The notes beneath the pieces are model-generated. The model did not search any database, was not told where the DNA came from, and saw nothing but the letters and a program-made list of their open reading frames with translations. Position numbers and translations under genes: made by a program. Below are positions 7,764 to 17,053 of a DNA stretch of 64,000 bases, in pieces. Origin of the DNA: Sphingomonadaceae bacterium (GTDB taxonomy: Bacteria > Pseudomonadota > Alphaproteobacteria > Sphingomonadales > Sphingomonadaceae); assembly GCA_947473355.1 (NCBI GenBank), contig CANJCQ010000002.1, positions 1-64,000 on the forward strand, written 5' to 3'. Each line of letters starts with the position of its first letter. Positions within the stretch are counted from its first letter, which is position 1.

Positions 7764-9482
7764 ATGCATGATCTGGTTATTCGAGCGGGCTTGGTCATCG
7801 ATGGCACGGGCAGCGAACCTTTTGTTGCAGACGTTGCGATCGATGGCGGACTGATCACCCAGGTTGGATCGGTTTCTGGTCGGGGTGCTGAGGAGATCGA
7901 CGCGAGCGGCTATCTCGTCACACCAGGTTTTGTCGATCTGCATACGCATTACGATGCGCAGGTCATGTGGGATCCCATCCTTGCCGCATCGGCGTGGCAC
8001 GGTGTGACTACAGTTGTCATGGGCAATTGCGCGGTCGGCTTTGCCCCGGTGAAGCCTGATGCCCGCGGCTTCATTCTCGGCGTAATGGAAGCGGTGGAGG
8101 AAATACCCCGGGATGTCATGGAAGCGGGCATCGCATGGGATTGGGAGAGCTTTCCGCAATACCTCGATGCACTGGATCGCCGGCAGCATACCATCGATAT
8201 CGGCACCCAGGTCGCCCATGTGGCGCTGCGCGGCTATGTCATGGGCGAGCGCGCCGATCGGGACGAACCGGCGACCGGGGATGATCTCGCCCAAATGGCG
8301 GAGCTGACCCGGGAGGCACTGCGGGCTGGCGCGCTGGCGCTGTCGTGTTCGCGCACCACTGCCCACCGCATGCGCGATGGCCGGATCGTTCCGGGAACCA
8401 ACGCCCGCGCCGATGAAGTCATGGCGCTCGCAGAGGCCATGGGCCAGGTGGGCAACCGGGTGATGCAATATCTCGGGAACTATGCCGAACTCGACAAAGA
8501 CCTGCCATTTACCCAGGAGCTTGCCCGGCGCAGCGGCTGCCCCATCCATTTCATCATGAGCGATACCGGTTGGCAGCAACGTATCGCCACCATCGAGGCA
8601 GCCGCGCACGAAGGGCTGACGCTATTCGGCCATGTCGCACCGCGCGCGGTCGGCATGATCGCGCACTGGCAGGCGGTGCGGCATCCGTTCAGCGATTGCC
8701 CGGGGATGATGGCGATTGCCGATCTGCCTTGGGATCAACAGTTGGCACGGTTGCGGGATGCTGCGTTCAAGGCTCAACTGGTTGCCGAGGCCAAGTCGCA
8801 GACGGAGGGCTGGTTTGCCACCACTAACTTCCAACGCATGTTCCCCATGGCCGACTATCCGGATTATGAGCCCGATCCCGCAGTCGATAGCGTCGGCGCC
8901 GTCGCCGAAAGGCTGGGGCAAGATCCGGTGGAATATGCCTATGATGTGATGATGGCAGGCAATGGCCACGGCATGATCTATGTGCCGATTGCCAATTACA
9001 CCGCCGGCAGTCTGGTCGAAGTGCGCGGGCTGCTCAATCATCCGGGCACCGTGGTCAGCCTTGCCGATGGCGGAGCGCACTGCACCCGGGTTTCCGATTC
9101 AGCCGCTCCGACATTCATGCTGGCGCACTGGGGACGTGACAGGACGCGGGGCGAGACCCTGCCACTGGCGCAAATCGTCAAGGCATTGAGCCATGACACG
9201 GCATCGTCCTATGGCCTGAATGATCGGGGTCTGGTGGCCGCAGGCTATCTCGCCGATCTCAACATCATCGATTACGACAGGTTGCGTTTGCCCGGACCCT
9301 ATCGAGCATTCGATTTTCCAGCCGGTGGGCAGCGATTGCTGCAGAAGGCCGAAGGCTATGTCGCCACGGTCAAGCACGGCCAGGTAATCTTTCGCAATGG
9401 CGAACACTGCGGTGTCTATCCCGGCAAGGTGGTGCGTGGGCCACAGCACGCGCGCAATCCTGCAAAGCTTGCAACAGTCTGA
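7764..9482 (+). CDS. D-aminoacylase/N-acyl-D-amino-acid deacylase family amidohydrolase (paralogue 1)
   Basis: Metal-dependent amidohydrolase of 572 residues. HTH at 60-62 (within VDLHTHYDAQ) and Cys89 in GNCA match the zinc ligands of D-aminoacylases, and LADGGAHC in the C-terminal half holds the metal-site Asp. The ATG at 7764 follows GGGGAGAACGAC. In catabolic clusters such enzymes often act on cyclic amides, imides or lactone-like bonds rather than on acyl-amino acids, so the name is only a family label. A close paralogue is at 13549-15270; here the usual GNCG is GNCA. It lies 88 bp after the luciferase-like gene and 15 bp before another amidohydrolase. Confidence 0.85.
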   Translation: MHDLVIRAGLVIDGTGSEPFVADVAIDGGLITQVGSVSGRGAEEIDASGYLVTPGFVDLHTHYDAQVMWDPILAASAWHGVTTVVMGNCAVGFAPVKPDARGFILGVMEAVEEIPRDVMEAGIAWDWESFPQYLDALDRRQHTIDIGTQVAHVALRGYVMGERADRDEPATGDDLAQMAELTREALRAGALALSCSRTTAHRMRDGRIVPGTNARADEVMALAEAMGQVGNRVMQYLGNYAELDKDLPFTQELARRSGCPIHFIMSDTGWQQRIATIEAAAHEGLTLFGHVAPRAVGMIAHWQAVRHPFSDCPGMMAIADLPWDQQLARLRDAAFKAQLVAEAKSQTEGWFATTNFQRMFPMADYPDYEPDPAVDSVGAVAERLGQDPVEYAYDVMMAGNGHGMIYVPIANYTAGSLVEVRGLLNHPGTVVSLADGGAHCTRVSDSAAPTFMLAHWGRDRTRGETLPLAQIVKALSHDTASSYGLNDRGLVAAGYLADLNIIDYDRLRLPGPYRAFDFPAGGQRLLQKAEGYVATVKHGQVIFRNGEHCGVYPGKVVRGPQHARNPAKLATV

Positions 9483-9497
9483 TTCGGAGGCAGAACC

Positions 9498-10664
9498 ATG
9501 GGCTCACAGCTTCTTTCCACCCGCAACCCGCATTGCGATAATGTTGGCCTGGCGCGCGATCGGGTGATGGATGGCGCAAAGGCGCGCGTGCCGGAAGGCA
9601 CGACTCTGGTTTCCGCCGACAATCACTGGGGCCTTGCCGAAGACCCCTGGCAAGGGCGGGTGCCGGCGCATCTGGCAGGCCGCGTCCCCACTGTGTGGTG
9701 GGACGAGGAAATCGCCCTCTGGAACTGGCGGGTGGGCGATGGGCCGGCGGTGTTCAATGCCGAACGGGCAGCGGGTCTCAAGACAGTCGAAGACCGGCGC
9801 GGCACGGCCATCATCGAGGACCGTCTGGTCGATATGGACGCTGACGGCGTGGCCATGGAAATCGCCTTCCCGCAGCTCTTGCCGATGTTCAATCGCCACC
9901 CCGATTACGAAGCGCGCGAATGGATATTCCGCATCTACAACGAATATATGGCCGAAGTTGCTGCCCGCGCGCCTGGCCGGTTCCACGGCGTCGGCTTCAG
10001 CAATTTCTGGGACATGTCCAAGGCGGAAAAGTCGCTGCGGCATCTGAAGGACCTCGGTCTCAAGACCTTCATGCTGCCACTGACCCCGGGCAACGATGCT
10101 GACGGGCGAACCATCCATTATGCCAGCGACGAAATGGATGTGCTCTGGGCCACAGCCGAAGAGCTCGATCTGCCGGTGTTTTTTCACGCCGGCGAAAATC
10201 TGCCGATGGGCAATCCGGGCGGATCGGTGGCTGCGATGCTCGGCATATTCATGCCGTTTCGCAAACAGTTCAGTGATCTGGTGTTTGGCGGGATACTGGA
10301 TCGCCATCCCAACCTGCGGATCGTGTTTGCCGAGAGCGGGATTAACTGGATCCCCGGCATGCTGCAGGACGCCGAGATGATTGTCGACAGCTGCGAGCCA
10401 ATCATGGACCCGAAGCTGAAAATGCGCCCGACCGACTATTGGCGGCGCAACTGCTATTCCACGGTAATGTCGGATGCTATCGGGTTCAAGTTGCTCGACT
10501 ATATCGGTGCGGACCGGGTGATGTTCGCGGTCGATTATCCGCACAATGAAGGTGTGCAAGGCTACACGCGCGGGGCAATCGAAGACATCGTCGATGCCGT
10601 CTCGCCAGCCGACGCGCGCAAGATTCTGGGCGGCACCGCCATCGAGGTCTTCAACCTCGCCTAG
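9498..10664 (+). CDS. Amidohydrolase-2 (ACMSD-like) family protein
   Basis: TIM-barrel metal-dependent hydrolase/decarboxylase of 388 residues. Recognisable pieces are SADNHW at 39-44 in place of the usual HxH, PVFFHAGEN with a metal His, RIVFAESGINWIPGM, and VMFAVDYPHNEG with the conserved Asp. Proteins of this type hydrolyse C-C or C-N bonds or decarboxylate ring acids. GGAGGCAGAACC precedes the ATG. It is part of the operon at 6512-11788, 20 bp before the epoxide hydrolase. The N-terminal HxH is incomplete, so the metal count may be one. Substrate unknown. Confidence 0.8.
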   Translation: MGSQLLSTRNPHCDNVGLARDRVMDGAKARVPEGTTLVSADNHWGLAEDPWQGRVPAHLAGRVPTVWWDEEIALWNWRVGDGPAVFNAERAAGLKTVEDRRGTAIIEDRLVDMDADGVAMEIAFPQLLPMFNRHPDYEAREWIFRIYNEYMAEVAARAPGRFHGVGFSNFWDMSKAEKSLRHLKDLGLKTFMLPLTPGNDADGRTIHYASDEMDVLWATAEELDLPVFFHAGENLPMGNPGGSVAAMLGIFMPFRKQFSDLVFGGILDRHPNLRIVFAESGINWIPGMLQDAEMIVDSCEPIMDPKLKMRPTDYWRRNCYSTVMSDAIGFKLLDYIGADRVMFAVDYPHNEGVQGYTRGAIEDIVDAVSPADARKILGGTAIEVFNLA

Positions 10665-10684
10665 CCGCATTCGCCGGAGACTCC

Positions 10685-11788
10685 ATGACGCCTTACACCC
10701 TTGCCGTACCGCAAGCGCGGCTCGACTGGATCGCGCGCCGGGTGGCCGACGCCCACGTCGGCTATGCTCCCGACGATGATGCCGACTGGAAATATGGCAC
10801 CGAGGCCGCCTATCTGGCCGAACTGCGGGACTATTGGCGCGATCATTATGATTGGCAGAAGGCCGAAGCCGCCTTCAACGCCTTTCCCCAATTCATGGCC
10901 GAAATCGACAGTGTGGACGTGCATTTCTATCATGTGCGCGGCGATGCCAAGGCGGCCGGCGGCGGTTTTCCGATCATCCTGACGCATGGCTGGCCGGGCT
11001 CGGTGCTTGAATTTCTCGAAGTCATCCCGCTGCTTGCCGCGCGCGGCTTCGATGTCGTGGTGCCGTCGCTGCCGGGCTATGGTTTTTCCGGGCGGTCCAG
11101 TCGCCCGATTGATGCCCTCACCATCGCCCGCATGTGGCGGAAGCTGATGACCGAAGTGCTGGGCTACAAGCGCTTTGGCGCACAGGGCGGAGACTGGGGT
11201 GCGCCGATCACCTTCCAGCTGGCGCACGACCATGCCGATGTGGTGGCGGCGATCCATGTCAATCTGCTGGTCTTTCGCCCGGCGGCTGTCGAGATAACGC
11301 CGGAAGTACAAAGCTGGATGGCGCAAGGGGCAAAGGCGCTGGCTGGCGAAGGCACATATGCAGCCCAGCAGACCCACAAGCCGCAGACGCTTGCCCTTGC
11401 GCTGGCCGATACGCCAATTGGGTTTGCCTCGTGGCTGCTCGAAAAGTTCAGGAGCTGGACAGACTGCGACGGCCAAATCGAAAACAGCCTTTCCAAGGAC
11501 GCGATCATCACCGGCATCATGACCTATCTGGTGAGCGACAATGTGCAGTCCTCGATCTGGCTCTACAACACGTTGAAGCAGCTTGCACCGTTCGAGCACA
11601 AAATCGACGTTCCGCTGGGTTTTGCCGAATTCAGGGAAATGCGCGATCCGCCGCCCCGCGCGGCAATCGAAGCCAAGTACAACCTCGTCAGCTGGCACAA
11701 GATGCCACGCGGAGGCCACTTCGCCGCATGGGAAGAGCCGGAACTGTTCGCAGAGGAAGTGGCCGGCTTCTTTGAGCGGTGGCACTGA
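10685..11788 (+). CDS. Epoxide hydrolase with EHN N-terminal domain (paralogue 2)
   Basis: Alpha/beta-hydrolase of 367 residues, closely similar along its length to the enzyme at 3216-4331. HGWPGS lies at 101-106, GGDWG at 168-172 with nucleophile Asp170, and the catalytic His is near 345 in GGHFAAW. Last gene of the plus-strand operon starting at 6512. Two copies of this enzyme in one block suggest either two epoxide steps or substrates of different stereochemistry. Convergent with the thioesterase gene, with 22 bp between stops and no clear terminator. Confidence 0.9.
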   Translation: MTPYTLAVPQARLDWIARRVADAHVGYAPDDDADWKYGTEAAYLAELRDYWRDHYDWQKAEAAFNAFPQFMAEIDSVDVHFYHVRGDAKAAGGGFPIILTHGWPGSVLEFLEVIPLLAARGFDVVVPSLPGYGFSGRSSRPIDALTIARMWRKLMTEVLGYKRFGAQGGDWGAPITFQLAHDHADVVAAIHVNLLVFRPAAVEITPEVQSWMAQGAKALAGEGTYAAQQTHKPQTLALALADTPIGFASWLLEKFRSWTDCDGQIENSLSKDAIITGIMTYLVSDNVQSSIWLYNTLKQLAPFEHKIDVPLGFAEFREMRDPPPRAAIEAKYNLVSWHKMPRGGHFAAWEEPELFAEEVAGFFERWH

Positions 11789-11810
11789 AACAGAGCGGCG
11801 TGTGGTCGTT

Positions 11811-12572
11811 CTATTGCGGCCGTCGATCGAGAAACACCGTCTGATGGGCATGGCCAAACATGCCATCCACATCGCCCAGCCTGCTGTGGACCAGTCCGGA
11901 GCCATTGCCACTGCTCTCGCTGGCGACATCGATCAGCAGCCACTCGCCCTGCGGCAGGCGGGTGAGATGAATGCAGATGTCGAGATTGGCGAAAGACCAG
12001 TCCTTCGGCGAAACCAGGGGTGCGGTGCCTGAACCGAAATCAGAAACCAGTGCCACCCGCTCGAGCGTAGTCATGGCGTGACCGGCCACAACGTCGAGCC
12101 CGGGGAATTGCACCCAGCGCGCTCCGGGGCCGATCTGCGTGAAACCGCCAGCGAGCGTGTGCATCCTGACCCAAGGCAACGATCCCTTCGCCGCAGCCGG
12201 ATTGGGTAGCGGTCGCGTCAGCGGCTCGGACTGCACCGGTGTCTGCTCGGTCCGTGCGCGCAAAGCCGTCGCCCTGACATAGCTTCGCTCTCCAGCCGAC
12301 AGCACGATCTCGATCAGCTGAATGCGGCGGCCATCGCGGATGAAATTGATCCGTGGTTCAAGGGGAACCTGGGGCACCTGTCCGAGAATATCGATAGTCA
12401 GCCGGGCGCAATGCATTTGCGCCGTTGTGGAGGTCGTGCCGATCAGGTGAGCCACCAGACCGGCAATCGCGATGCCGTTCTGGGCCTTGTCATTCCATGG
12501 GCTGACATTGATTTCCATGGGTGCAAACCGGTCACCATGGGCCTCATAGAAGGCAAGATTCTGCATGGTCAC
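11811..12572 (-). CDS. Acyl-CoA thioesterase family protein (double hot-dog)
   Basis: Protein of 253 residues resembling TesB/4HBT-type thioesterases. The N-terminal half has a segment like PWNDKAQNGIAIAGLVAHLI; the C-terminal half has MTTLERVALVSDFGSG and a final hot-dog strand region WLLIDVASESSGNGSG. It would hydrolyse an acyl-CoA to the acid, possibly recycling CoA. The GTG at 12572 follows AAGGCG at a good distance; an ATG two codons later is an alternative. It is the last gene of a minus-strand operon with an SDR and an amidohydrolase, 17 bp after the SDR stop. The exact acyl group is unknown. Confidence 0.7.
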   Translation of the reverse strand: MTMQNLAFYEAHGDRFAPMEINVSPWNDKAQNGIAIAGLVAHLIGTTSTTAQMHCARLTIDILGQVPQVPLEPRINFIRDGRRIQLIEIVLSAGERSYVRATALRARTEQTPVQSEPLTRPLPNPAAAKGSLPWVRMHTLAGGFTQIGPGARWVQFPGLDVVAGHAMTTLERVALVSDFGSGTAPLVSPKDWSFANLDICIHLTRLPQGEWLLIDVASESSGNGSGLVHSRLGDVDGMFGHAHQTVFLDRRPQ

Positions 12573-12589
12573 TCAAATTCGCCTTGATG

Positions 12590-13549
12590 TCAGGCACTGC
12601 CGCCCGTCATTTGCTCGCTCTTCGCCCACAACGCCTTTGCCCGCTCGGGATCGAGCGCGTAGCTGCGCACGCCTTGATCTGCCATCCCTTCGACGACTTC
12701 AGCAACATGGCAATCCTCGCAATAGCGCCCGCCGACGTCTTCGGCAGGCGCAACGAAGCCGGCCCAGACCGAGGTTGCGGCACCCTGCGCCAGCGTCTTC
12801 AAGGCTGACGCCAGTGCCGCAGGGCTTTCATCGGCTTTGCCCCGGGCGCTGATCTGGCGCATCTGTTCCAGCTTTTCAGGAGTCAGGTGGCGCATCAGTT
12901 CGGTGCGGATGCCACCCGGATGCAGCGCCGTGGCACGGATACCCTTGTCACGGTAGCGACGGTCAAACTCTACCGCGAATAAGATGTTGGCAGTCTTCGA
13001 GCGGCCATAGGCTGCGAGTTCCTCGTAGGGGGTCTGTTCGAAATTCGGGTCCTCAAGATCGACGTCGGCCACCCGGTGGCCACGTGAGGCGAGCATCACC
13101 ACCCTGCCACCTGGCCGCAACAGCGAGGCCACGCCATTGAGCAGCACGAAATGGCCGAGATGGTTGGTGCCAAATTGCATTTCGAAGCCGTCAACAGTCT
13201 TCGTGAAGGGACAGGCCATGATACCTGCATTGGCGATGATGACATCGAGCGGTTCGCCGCGCGCGGTCAGTGCAGCGGCGCAGGAACGAACGCTGGCGAG
13301 CGATGCGAGATCAAGCTCTATGAGCTCGAAGCCACCACCATTGGCAGGGACAAACGCCTCCGCAGCGGCCCGTGCCTTGCCCAGATCGCGCGCCGCGCCG
13401 ATCACATAGGCTCCGTGCGCCACCAGTGCCCGGGCGGTTTCCGCGCCGAGCCCGGTCGAGACCCCTGTCACCAGCACGCGCTTGCCCGCAAGATCGACCC
13501 CCGCCAGAACTTCGTCGGTCGTGGACTTTGCGCCAAACGGACCTGTCAT
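12590..13549 (-). CDS. SDR-family oxidoreductase, retinol-dehydrogenase-like
   Basis: Extended-type classical SDR of 319 residues. TGVSTGLG at the N-terminus binds NAD(P), NAGIMACPF follows beta-strand 4, and YGRSKTANILF is the active site as in WWOX/retinol dehydrogenase-like proteins. The ATG at 13549 shares its A with the TGA stop of the upstream amidohydrolase (TGATG), so translation is coupled. It probably oxidises a secondary alcohol on a hydrophobic substrate. Substrate not determinable from sequence. Confidence 0.85.
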   Translation of the reverse strand: MTGPFGAKSTTDEVLAGVDLAGKRVLVTGVSTGLGAETARALVAHGAYVIGAARDLGKARAAAEAFVPANGGGFELIELDLASLASVRSCAAALTARGEPLDVIIANAGIMACPFTKTVDGFEMQFGTNHLGHFVLLNGVASLLRPGGRVVMLASRGHRVADVDLEDPNFEQTPYEELAAYGRSKTANILFAVEFDRRYRDKGIRATALHPGGIRTELMRHLTPEKLEQMRQISARGKADESPAALASALKTLAQGAATSVWAGFVAPAEDVGGRYCEDCHVAEVVEGMADQGVRSYALDPERAKALWAKSEQMTGGSA

Positions 13550-15270
13550 CAATTATCTCCCGATTTCACATGCTGTCGGCGAACCACCTTGCCTGGAAAC
13601 GTGCCGGTATGTTCACCATGGCGGAAGGTGACCCGCCCGCTCTTGATTGTCGCCGCATAGCCCTCGGACCGCTGCAGCAGGCGCGGCCGCCCGGCAGGCA
13701 GATCGTATTCGAGCCACGGCGCCGCCAGGCCAACATTGGCGAAATCGATAACGTTGATGTCGGCCAGCATTCCGGGCCGCAGCAGGCCCCGATCGGCCAG
13801 GCCATAGGCCGAGGCCGGATCGCTGCTGAGCGCCTTGACCACTTCGGCCAGCGGCATGGTCTCCCCGCGCTTGCGGTCGCGTGCCCAGTGGGCAAGCATG
13901 AAACTGGGCGCGGAAGCATCGATCACCCGGGTGCAGTGAGCGCCCCCATCTGACAGGCTGATGACTGTGCCAGGGTGCGCGGCAAGAGTGGGCACAACGC
14001 TCAGGTCTCCAGCGCGATAGTTGGCGAGCGCCATGTAAATCATGCCCGTGCCGCCATTGCGCATCAGCACATCATAGGCATAGGCCGCCGGATCTTGCCC
14101 AGCCTGTGCTGCCCGCGCGGCAATGGAATCCTTCGCTGCATCGGGTTCGTAGTCAGGCGAGTCCGCGACTTCGTACATACGATCGAAGCCGCGATAGATG
14201 ATGCGGGCGAACTCCGGCAGCAGGGCTTCGGCATCGCCATTGCCTTCGCCAAGAACCTGCGCGCGAAACGCGGGATCGCTCAACCGTGCCAGTTTCTCAG
14301 GCCATGGCAGATCCGCCAGAGCGAGCACGCTCGGCCGGTCCATGAAAGGATTGCGGCCAGCGCGCCATTGCAGGACATTGCCGACGGCGCGCGGCGGGAA
14401 GTGGCCGACCAGGCGGGCGCCTTGCGCTGCTGCCGCATCGATCCCGGCGAGGCGCGACGGCCAGTTTGTGTCACTCATCAGGAAATGCACCGATGAGCCG
14501 CTGCGCCGCGACAATTCCGTGAGGAAGGGCAAGTCCGTGTCGAAATCACCGAAATTGCCAAGGTACTGAATCTGACCGCCGCCAGCCCTGCCGACTGCAT
14601 CACCCATTGCCAGTAACTCACCTCGATCGGCAAAAGAGCCCGGGACCAGTTGGCCATCCTTCAGGCGGTGTGCGTCGGTGCGGCTGCAGGCATAGCCGAT
14701 CGCACCGGCCCGCATTGCCTCTTCGAGTACCTGCCCCATTGCGCTGAGATCCTCAGCCGTTGCCGGCTCGTCGCGTTCCGCGCGTTCGCCCATGACATAG
14801 CCGCGCAGCGCAATGTGCGGCACTTGTGCGGCAATATCGACTGTGTGTTCTCGCACCGCCAGGGCATCGAGATATTCGGGGAACGTCTCCCAGTCCCACG
14901 GCAGCCCGGCTTCCATGGAGTCGCGCGGGATTTCCTCGACGTCTTCCATGATCTCGATCAGCCATGAACGGGCATCCGGGCGGGCGGGCGCGAAGCCCAC
15001 ACCGCAATTGCCGATCACCACGGTGGTGACACCGTGCCACGAAGTCGGGGCAAGGATCGGATCCCAGGTGACCTGTGCATCGTAATGCGTGTGCAGATCG
15101 ACGAAGCCCGGAGTGACGATCAGCCCTGCGGCATCGATTTCTTCGGCCCCGCGGCCAAGATCTGGTCCAACCGCCACGATCCGGTCGCCGACAATGGCAA
15201 CGTCGGCCCGAACCGGCTCCCCGCCACTGCCATCGACAACCAGCCCACCGCGAATCACGAGATCATGCAT
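13549..15270 (-). CDS. D-aminoacylase/N-acyl-D-amino-acid deacylase family amidohydrolase (paralogue 2)
   Basis: Protein of 573 residues, a paralogue of the enzyme at 7764-9482. The zinc-site residues His60, His62 and Cys89 (in GNCGVGFAP) and the later LSDGGAHC are all present, so this copy has the canonical GNCG where the other has GNCA. The ATG at 15270 is preceded by CAGGAGAGGCG. First gene of a minus-strand operon with the SDR and thioesterase, divergent from the IclR regulator. Likely function is hydrolysis of a cyclic or acyl amide/lactone-type bond; substrate unknown. Confidence 0.85.
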   Translation of the reverse strand: MHDLVIRGGLVVDGSGGEPVRADVAIVGDRIVAVGPDLGRGAEEIDAAGLIVTPGFVDLHTHYDAQVTWDPILAPTSWHGVTTVVIGNCGVGFAPARPDARSWLIEIMEDVEEIPRDSMEAGLPWDWETFPEYLDALAVREHTVDIAAQVPHIALRGYVMGERAERDEPATAEDLSAMGQVLEEAMRAGAIGYACSRTDAHRLKDGQLVPGSFADRGELLAMGDAVGRAGGGQIQYLGNFGDFDTDLPFLTELSRRSGSSVHFLMSDTNWPSRLAGIDAAAAQGARLVGHFPPRAVGNVLQWRAGRNPFMDRPSVLALADLPWPEKLARLSDPAFRAQVLGEGNGDAEALLPEFARIIYRGFDRMYEVADSPDYEPDAAKDSIAARAAQAGQDPAAYAYDVLMRNGGTGMIYMALANYRAGDLSVVPTLAAHPGTVISLSDGGAHCTRVIDASAPSFMLAHWARDRKRGETMPLAEVVKALSSDPASAYGLADRGLLRPGMLADINVIDFANVGLAAPWLEYDLPAGRPRLLQRSEGYAATIKSGRVTFRHGEHTGTFPGKVVRRQHVKSGDN

Positions 15271-15330
15271 TCGCCTCTCCTGTCTGAATTCTGTTCCCGC
15301 GCTGAATCGCGCCAAAATCTATGATGCGTG

Positions 15331-15341
15331 TCACCTGGTGA
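15331..15341. promoter_or_regulatory. Palindrome in the amidohydrolase/IclR divergent region
   Basis: TCACCTGGTGA is a perfect 11-bp palindrome centred between the amidohydrolase start (15270) and the IclR start (15382). IclR regulators commonly bind short palindromes in such divergent regions and control both sides. The site assignment is inference from position and symmetry. Confidence 0.4.
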
Positions 15342-15381
15342 TCTATCGTGATGACAAGTAACATGCTAACGGTTGAGTCGT

Positions 15382-16143
15382 ATGGCCGTCAAGTCGATCA
15401 GAAGTGCGTCGCGCGTTCTCGACGTCATGGAAGCAGTAGCTCGCCACCAGCCCGTCGGCGTGAGCGAGCTGGCGCGCCTGCTCGATACCGACAAGAGCGC
15501 GGTGCAGCGGGCGGTAACGACCCTGGCCAGCTCCGGATGGGTCCAGCGAACGGCTGCAGGCAGCGAATGGCGCTTGACGGCTCGCCTCCACGCCCTGTCG
15601 CAGCAAGCCCTCGGCCGCCTCGGTCTGCGCGAGATCGCCCGACCCACCCTGGAGAAATTGCGAGACCTCAGCGGCGAGACCGCAGCGCTCATGATCCTGG
15701 AGAACGACCAGTTGATCATCACGGAAGTAGCCGAAAGCAGACAGCTTCTGCGAGTTGCTCCGCAAGCCGGTACGACCGCGCCGCTGCTGGAAAGCGCATC
15801 GGGCTGCGCGATCTTCGCGCATATGCCGGCTGAACGAGTTCAGCAGCTGTGGGGGTCTGCACTGGACGCTGCACAAGGCCTGGAGTTTGCAAAAACCCGC
15901 GAACTGGGGTTTGCCGTCAGTGCGAAGCCTGTCGCCAATGGAGCGGTTACCGTGGCTGCGCCAATCTTCGAAGCCGACGGCCAGCCTGCCGCAGCAGTAC
16001 TGCTGGTCGCCCCGCGCGAACGACTGACAGCGGACCGTATTGCGCAAGCCGGTCAACTGGTTGCCCGCGCTGCCGCCTCAATCTCAAGAGGATCGCCCGC
16101 CCGGACCTGGCCCAAGCCGTGTCTTGTAGAAGTCGACAAATGA
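15382..16143 (+). CDS. IclR-family transcriptional regulator
   Basis: Protein of 253 residues. The winged helix-turn-helix covers about residues 5-65, with VSELARLLDTDKSAVQRAV as the recognition region. The C-terminal effector domain contains LRDLSGETAALMILEN and ESASGCAIFAHM. The ATG at 15382 is preferred over a TTG three codons earlier. It lies 18 bp upstream of the hydrolase/aldolase/P450 operon and is divergent from the amidohydrolase operon, so it may regulate both. Small aromatic or carboxylic acids are typical IclR effectors. Confidence 0.88.
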   Translation: MAVKSIRSASRVLDVMEAVARHQPVGVSELARLLDTDKSAVQRAVTTLASSGWVQRTAAGSEWRLTARLHALSQQALGRLGLREIARPTLEKLRDLSGETAALMILENDQLIITEVAESRQLLRVAPQAGTTAPLLESASGCAIFAHMPAERVQQLWGSALDAAQGLEFAKTRELGFAVSAKPVANGAVTVAAPIFEADGQPAAAVLLVAPRERLTADRIAQAGQLVARAAASISRGSPARTWPKPCLVEVDK

Positions 16144-16161
16144 AAATGGAGCACCCCGCCA

Positions 16162-17028
16162 ATGTCGCGCATTGAAGTTGATGGAATCGGAATTGAATAT
16201 GAGTTGCACGGCCCCGAAGGAGCGCCGCCCATCGCGATCACGCCGGGCGGTCGTTTTTCGATGGAAAGCCCGGGAGTGCGTCAACTGGCTGAAGCCCTTG
16301 CCGCAAACGGCCGGAGGGCGCTGATCTGGGATCGGCCGAACTGCGGTTTGTCGGACATTTGCCTCGACGCCGAAAATGAATCCGAATTGCACGCGCGCAC
16401 GTTGATCGGATTGGGGCGGGAACTGGGTCTTGGGCCCATGACACTGGCCGGCGGCTCGGCTGGTTCACGCGTGACCCTGATCGCCGCATCGCGTTTCCCC
16501 GAAGCAGTATCGCGGGTCGCGATCTGGTGGATCACCGGCGGTCCGATCGGCCTGATGGGATTGGTCGGGGTCTATTGCGGCGATGGCGCCGCAGCAGCGG
16601 CCAGCAGCGGCATGGCCGCAGTGCTCGACACAATGGCATGGGCCGAACAGGCCGAGCGCAATCCGCGGGCGCGGGCCGCTTTGCTTGCCATGGACCGCGA
16701 TGAGTTCATCGCAAAGATGCAGCAATGGGCAACCTTCTATATCCCCTCCCCCGACACGCCGGTTCCGGGTATGACCCCGGCTGACTTCGAACGACTGACC
16801 ATGCCCGTGCTGATTTTCCGCAGTGGCAAAAGCGATGTCCATCACACCCGTGCCACCACGGATTGGACACACAGTTTGATTTCACATTCGGTCATGGTCG
16901 ATCCGCCGTGGCCGGACGACGAATGGAACCGGCGCGGTGAAGCAGCAATGGCGGGCGTGTTCGGCGCAGGCCTGTTTTCCGGTTGGCCCGCGCTTGCCCC
17001 GGCGCTGGTGGATTTCACTGGCAGCTGA
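16162..17028 (+). CDS. Alpha/beta-hydrolase
   Basis: Hydrolase of 288 residues. ITPGGRFSM sits at the oxyanion-hole position usually held by HG, LIWDRPNCGLSD is the characteristic strand-loop, and GGSAGS carries the nucleophile Ser. Together with the missing HG motif this resembles the MhpC/homoserine-acetyltransferase-like hydrolases of aromatic and alicyclic pathways. It may cleave an ester, lactone or vinylogous diketone. It opens the run of genes after IclR and is followed by the thiolase-like gene 25 bp later. Confidence 0.8.
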   Translation: MSRIEVDGIGIEYELHGPEGAPPIAITPGGRFSMESPGVRQLAEALAANGRRALIWDRPNCGLSDICLDAENESELHARTLIGLGRELGLGPMTLAGGSAGSRVTLIAASRFPEAVSRVAIWWITGGPIGLMGLVGVYCGDGAAAAASSGMAAVLDTMAWAEQAERNPRARAALLAMDRDEFIAKMQQWATFYIPSPDTPVPGMTPADFERLTMPVLIFRSGKSDVHHTRATTDWTHSLISHSVMVDPPWPDDEWNRRGEAAMAGVFGAGLFSGWPALAPALVDFTGS

Positions 17029-17053
17029 AAGCAGAACAGGGTGGGAGCGAGAA

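Noticed and set aside
7716..8609. Long minus-strand open frame opposite the first D-aminoacylase-type gene
   Set aside because: It is a mirror of the plus-strand gene, which has clear family motifs and a ribosome site. The minus-strand protein has no recognisable pattern.
9504..10670. 388-codon minus-strand frame opposite the ACMSD-like amidohydrolase
   Set aside because: It spans almost exactly the plus-strand gene and arises from high-GC codon bias. The sense-strand gene carries metal-site motifs and fits the operon.
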